Part shown: in pieces, positions 61,400 to 64,000 of the stretch
How positions within the stretch are numbered: the first letter of the stretch is position 1
How the letters are laid out: every line of letters starts with the position of its first letter
DNA from: Luteipulveratus flavus
Lineage (GTDB): Bacteria; Actinomycetota; Actinomycetes; Actinomycetales; Dermatophilaceae
Direction: 5' to 3' (one strand)
Assembly: GCF_029080175.1 (NCBI RefSeq)
Contig: NZ_JARFJC010000016.1
DNA length: 64,000 bases
Position numbers and translations under genes: made by a program
Notes under the pieces: generated by a model
The model's database searches: none
Seen by the model: only the letters and a program-made list of their open reading frames with translations
What the model was told of the DNA's origin: nothing

Positions 61400-62233
61400 T
61401 CAGCAGTCCGGCAGCGGCTCGAAGCGGTAGCCCTTGCTGCTGAGTCGACGCAGCACCTGGTCCAGCGCCTGTACGGTGTGGGACCGGTCGCCGCCGCCGT
61501 CGTGCATCAGGATGACCGATCCCTGCTTCGTGTGCGAGATCACTTCGGCTGCAATGGCTTTCGCGCCGGGGCGCGTCCAGTCGCGAGTGTCGACGTCCCA
61601 GAGGGCGACGCTCTCCCCACGGGACGTCACCGCCGTCCGCACGTCCCGGTCGACCGCTCCGAACGGTGGCCGGACACAGCGCGGCGCCTCCCCGAGCGCG
61701 GCCGCCGTACGGTCGAGCTGGTCGGCCAGCTGGGGCGGCGTCAGGCGGGTGAGATCGCTGTGGTCCCAGCTGTGCCCGCCGATCCGGTGCCCCGCCGCGC
61801 GGACCTGACGCACCAGGTCCGGGTGCGCCGCGGCCTGGGTGCCGATCTCGAAGAAGGTCGCGTGCGCGTCGTACCTGGCGAGCAGACCCAGGACCTGCGG
61901 CGTCCAGCGCGGGTCCGGTCCGTCGTCGAACGTGAGGTAGGCGATCCGTCCGGGCGTCGTACGCCCTGCTCCACCGGCCGTGGGCGGCAGCGGTCGGACC
62001 TGCGGGCGCGTTGGCCGGTCGTCCGCGGCGGCAGCGGGCGACCGCGGCACGGGGTGGGCTGCAGGTCGAGCCGGCGTTGCCGACGCCGACGTCGAACGAG
62101 CTCGGCCGGCCGGACCACTCGACGTGGGCGGGCCCTCCGCGCCGTTCGCGGCGACGGCCGTCCAGACGGCCGAGGCGGTGACAAGGGTGGTGGCCGCGGC
62201 CAGCACGGCGGCTGCGGTCCTGCGTACGGACAT
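61400..62233 (-). CDS. Secreted polysaccharide deacetylase (NodB domain)
   Basis: A 277-residue exported protein. The signal peptide is residues 1 to about 30, then a Pro/Ala/Ser-rich linker of about 65 residues. The NodB domain has YLTFDDGPDPRW (metal aspartate), GGHSWDHSDL (two metal histidines), RPPFGAVD and LMHDGGGDR. It removes acetyl groups from N-acetylated sugar polymers of the wall. It is 40% or more linker before the enzyme, which would place the domain outside the wall surface. Confidence 0.87.
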   Translation of the reverse strand: MSVRRTAAAVLAAATTLVTASAVWTAVAANGAEGPPTSSGPAGRARSTSASATPARPAAHPVPRSPAAAADDRPTRPQVRPLPPTAGGAGRTTPGRIAYLTFDDGPDPRWTPQVLGLLARYDAHATFFEIGTQAAAHPDLVRQVRAAGHRIGGHSWDHSDLTRLTPPQLADQLDRTAAALGEAPRCVRPPFGAVDRDVRTAVTSRGESVALWDVDTRDWTRPGAKAIAAEVISHTKQGSVILMHDGGGDRSHTVQALDQVLRRLSSKGYRFEPLPDC

Positions 62234-62365
62234 GACTCACTCCCGATCGCGCCGCGTGCCCGGCCGCCCGAGTGGTCGGCCCCCGAGAGCAGCGGTGCGT
62301 CACCGCCACAGACGCCGCGGCCCGCAGGCGGGTTGGGTCACGTCTTGTGAGACCTCGCACACGCG

Positions 62366-62402
62366 CGAAGGGCGCCCTCCCGGTCGGGGAGAGCGCCCTT
62401 CG
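62366..62402 (-). terminator. Hairpin after the DUF4333 lipoprotein gene
   Basis: CGAAGGGCGC at 62366-62375 pairs with GCGCCCTTCG at 62393-62402, with an additional inner CCTCCC/GGGGAG pairing. On the minus strand it lies 15 bases after the lipoprotein stop. Confidence 0.7.
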
Positions 62403-62417
62403 TCCGTGGCCCGCGGA

Positions 62418-62717
62418 TCAGCCGGGCTCGAAGTTGTACGTCACCTTGTCGCCGTCGACACTGGTGACCACGGCGTCGAACTTCTGCTTCGTGCCGTTGA
62501 CCTCGATGTCGCAGTCGGCCTTCGCGCCCTTCTCGGCCTTGAGGTCGTCATGGCACTCGACCTTGCCGAACTTGGCGTTCGGGGCGCGTTGCTGCAGGAC
62601 GGACTTCAGCTGCTTCTCGACCTGGCCGTTGTCGACCTCCTTGGAGCAGCCGGCCAGACCGAAAATCAGGACCACTCCGGCCGCGGCTGCGGCGAGCGAG
62701 CGTCGTGCAGGGGACAT
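62418..62717 (-). CDS. DUF4333 lipoprotein
   Basis: A 99-residue exported lipoprotein. The lipobox LAGC gives lipidated Cys24. The DUF4333-like domain contains VEKQLKSVLQQR, a CHDDLKAEKGAKADCDIEVNG segment with two cysteines that probably form a disulfide, and VTSVDGDKVTYNFE. The ATG at 62717 has GGAGGAAG. Function unknown; such proteins are common on mycobacterial and related envelopes. Confidence 0.8.
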   Translation of the reverse strand: MSPARRSLAAAAAGVVLIFGLAGCSKEVDNGQVEKQLKSVLQQRAPNAKFGKVECHDDLKAEKGAKADCDIEVNGTKQKFDAVVTSVDGDKVTYNFEPG

Positions 62718-62765
62718 GGGCTTCCTCCGTGTCGTCGGCACCTGTCCCGCATCGTACGCAGCGGC

Positions 62766-64000
62766 CTACAGGTCTGCGAGCATCACCACCGGACGCTCGA
62801 CCGCGTCGGCGACGAACCGCAGGAATCCGCCTGCCGCCCCGCCGTCGCACGCGCGGTGGTCGAAGGTGAGGCCCAGCTGGGTGATGCGGCGCAGCGCGAC
62901 CTGTCCCTCGTGCGCCCACGGCCGCTCGATGATCCGCCCGACGCCGAGCATCCCCACCTCGGGGTGGTTGATGATCGGGGTGGACCCGTCGACACCGAAG
63001 ACGCCGTAGTTGTTGAGCGTGAAGGTGCTGCCGGTGAGCTCGGCGGGGCTGAGCTCGCCGGCCCGGGCCCGCGCGGTCAGGTCGCGCAACGCCGCGGCCA
63101 GCTCGGTGGTGGACAGCGTGTCGGCGTCCTTCACGACGGGGACCACGAGCCCGCGCGGCGACTGCGCCGCGAAGCCCAGGTGCACCGCACGGTGGCGGAC
63201 GATCTCCTGCGCCTGGCCGTCGATCGTCGCGTTCAGCTCGGGGAACCGCTGCAGCGCCGCGACCGTGATGCGGGCCATCAGCGGCAGGATGCCGATGCCG
63301 GCGTCCGGACGGGCCGCCTTGAGCGCGTCCTTGGCGGCGACGAGCTCGGTGGCGTCGGCGTCCACCCAGGTGGTCGCGTCCGGGATCTCCCGGCGGCTCT
63401 GCGACACGCGGTCCGCGATCGTCCGCCGGATCCCCGTGATCGGGATCCGCTGCGGCGAACGTTCCGACGTCGCGGGCACCGGGGTCGACGCGATGTCAGG
63501 GCGCTCGTCCGGGGTGATCGCCCCGTTGATCGCCTGCTCGACGTCGGCGCGGCGGACCACCTCGCCCTGCCGGGCCACGGGCAGCGCGGCCACGTCGACG
63601 CCGTGCTCGCGAGCGAGCCGGCGCACGATCGGCGAGATGACCCGTACGGCGCCCACGCCATCCCGCGAATCTCGACTGTCCGGCCCTGCATGGACGGCCG
63701 GGTAGTCATTCTTCGCGGGAGGGGTAGACGTGTTGCGGCCGGCGGGTCGGACGACGCGGCGGCGGCGCTTGGACGATCCCGCTCCCGTGCCGTACCCGAT
63801 CAGGACGGCGCCGGAGCCTTCCTCGGCGGCAGCGTCCCCAGTCGGCAGCTTGGCGCCGGCGCGCTCCTCCTCCCGGTACTGACGAGCACCCGCGAGCACC
63901 GTTGCTGCCGAACCGGACTCGCCACCCACGGTCACCAGCGGTGAACCCACGGGAACCGTGTCGCCCACCTCGCCGTGCCGGGTGGTGACCGTCCCGGCGA
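62766..64000 (-). CDS. Dihydrolipoamide acyltransferase (E2), 5' end cut by window edge
   Basis: The E2 core of a 2-oxoacid dehydrogenase complex, probably the branched-chain type. The 411 residues seen begin at the end of a lipoyl domain (GEVGDTVPVGSPLVTVGG); the lipoylated lysine lies outside the window. A linker follows, then a peripheral-subunit-binding domain (ISPIVRRLAREHGVDV). The catalytic domain ends with FDHRACDGG, which carries the HxxxDG active site. Only one lipoyl domain end is seen. E1 genes would be expected upstream, outside the right edge. Confidence 0.88.
   Translation of the reverse strand, partial: AGTVTTRHGEVGDTVPVGSPLVTVGGESGSAATVLAGARQYREEERAGAKLPTGDAAAEEGSGAVLIGYGTGAGSSKRRRRVVRPAGRNTSTPPAKNDYPAVHAGPDSRDSRDGVGAVRVISPIVRRLAREHGVDVAALPVARQGEVVRRADVEQAINGAITPDERPDIASTPVPATSERSPQRIPITGIRRTIADRVSQSRREIPDATTWVDADATELVAAKDALKAARPDAGIGILPLMARITVAALQRFPELNATIDGQAQEIVRHRAVHLGFAAQSPRGLVVPVVKDADTLSTTELAAALRDLTARARAGELSPAELTGSTFTLNNYGVFGVDGSTPIINHPEVGMLGVGRIIERPWAHEGQVALRRITQLGLTFDHRACDGGAAGGFLRFVADAVERPVVMLADL

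Overview
The window is high-GC DNA from an actinomycete, dense with genes on both strands. The lineage call rests on gene content: a bacterial proteasome activator ending in GQYL, a DivIVA-type coiled coil, a DesA3-like desaturase next to its ferredoxin-type reductase, a CvnA-type orphan kinase, and PadR, MarR, PucR and IclR regulators. A Micrococcales or Propionibacteriales member fits, but the family cannot be fixed from sequence alone. No rRNA, tRNA, CRISPR array, transposase or phage gene was seen.

Layout. 1-7.5 kb: lipid metabolism (fatty acyl-CoA synthetase; acyl desaturase plus reductase, divergent from a PucR regulator), with a PaiB-like flavoprotein and a histidine phosphatase. 7.5-9.9 kb: a three-gene run of truncated globin, flavohemoglobin and a DivIVA-like protein. 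10-16 kb: two tandem SGNH hydrolases, a phosphatase, a secreted alkaline phosphatase, CsbD, and a PadR/HAAS membrane pair. 16-31 kb: transporters with their regulators, a CDF metal exporter, small enzymes, an adenosine deaminase-like protein, an orphan CvnA-like sensor kinase, a lower-GC patch with two unrecognised cysteine-motif proteins, a sedolisin protease and a hydrolase. 31-42 kb: a KstD-like flavoprotein, a pentapeptide-DinB fusion, an AI-2E family permease, a two-component system divergent from an ABC exporter, lipoproteins and a secreted trypsin. 42-48 kb: proteasome activator, a PadR-controlled ABC exporter operon, a quinone oxidoreductase and MobA. 49-50 kb: an AbiEi/DUF559-like protein bracketed by two near-identical hairpins. 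50-59 kb: a histidine utilisation locus. 59-64 kb: a second two-component system, a polysaccharide deacetylase, a DUF4333 lipoprotein and the 3' part of a 2-oxoacid dehydrogenase E2 gene that runs off the right edge.

The best-resolved system is histidine degradation. An IclR regulator is divergent from hutH-nudix-hutU, and a second operon carries an M20 amidohydrolase, hutF and hutI. No canonical hutG is present, so the M20 enzyme is the likely N-formylglutamate deformylase. Both operons have the same 16-bp dyad about 55 bases before the first start codon, which looks like the operator of the IclR protein.

The most unusual material is repeat DNA: a 58-bp palindromic element present five times (one copy cut by the left edge), a 44-bp hairpin on each side of the DUF559 gene with that gene's stop codon inside one copy, a symmetric nested hairpin of 87 bp, a 68-bp inverted repeat, and a 20-bp tandem repeat joined to a large hairpin. 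All coordinates and motif matches were read by eye. Family names come from motif recognition and were not checked against a database.
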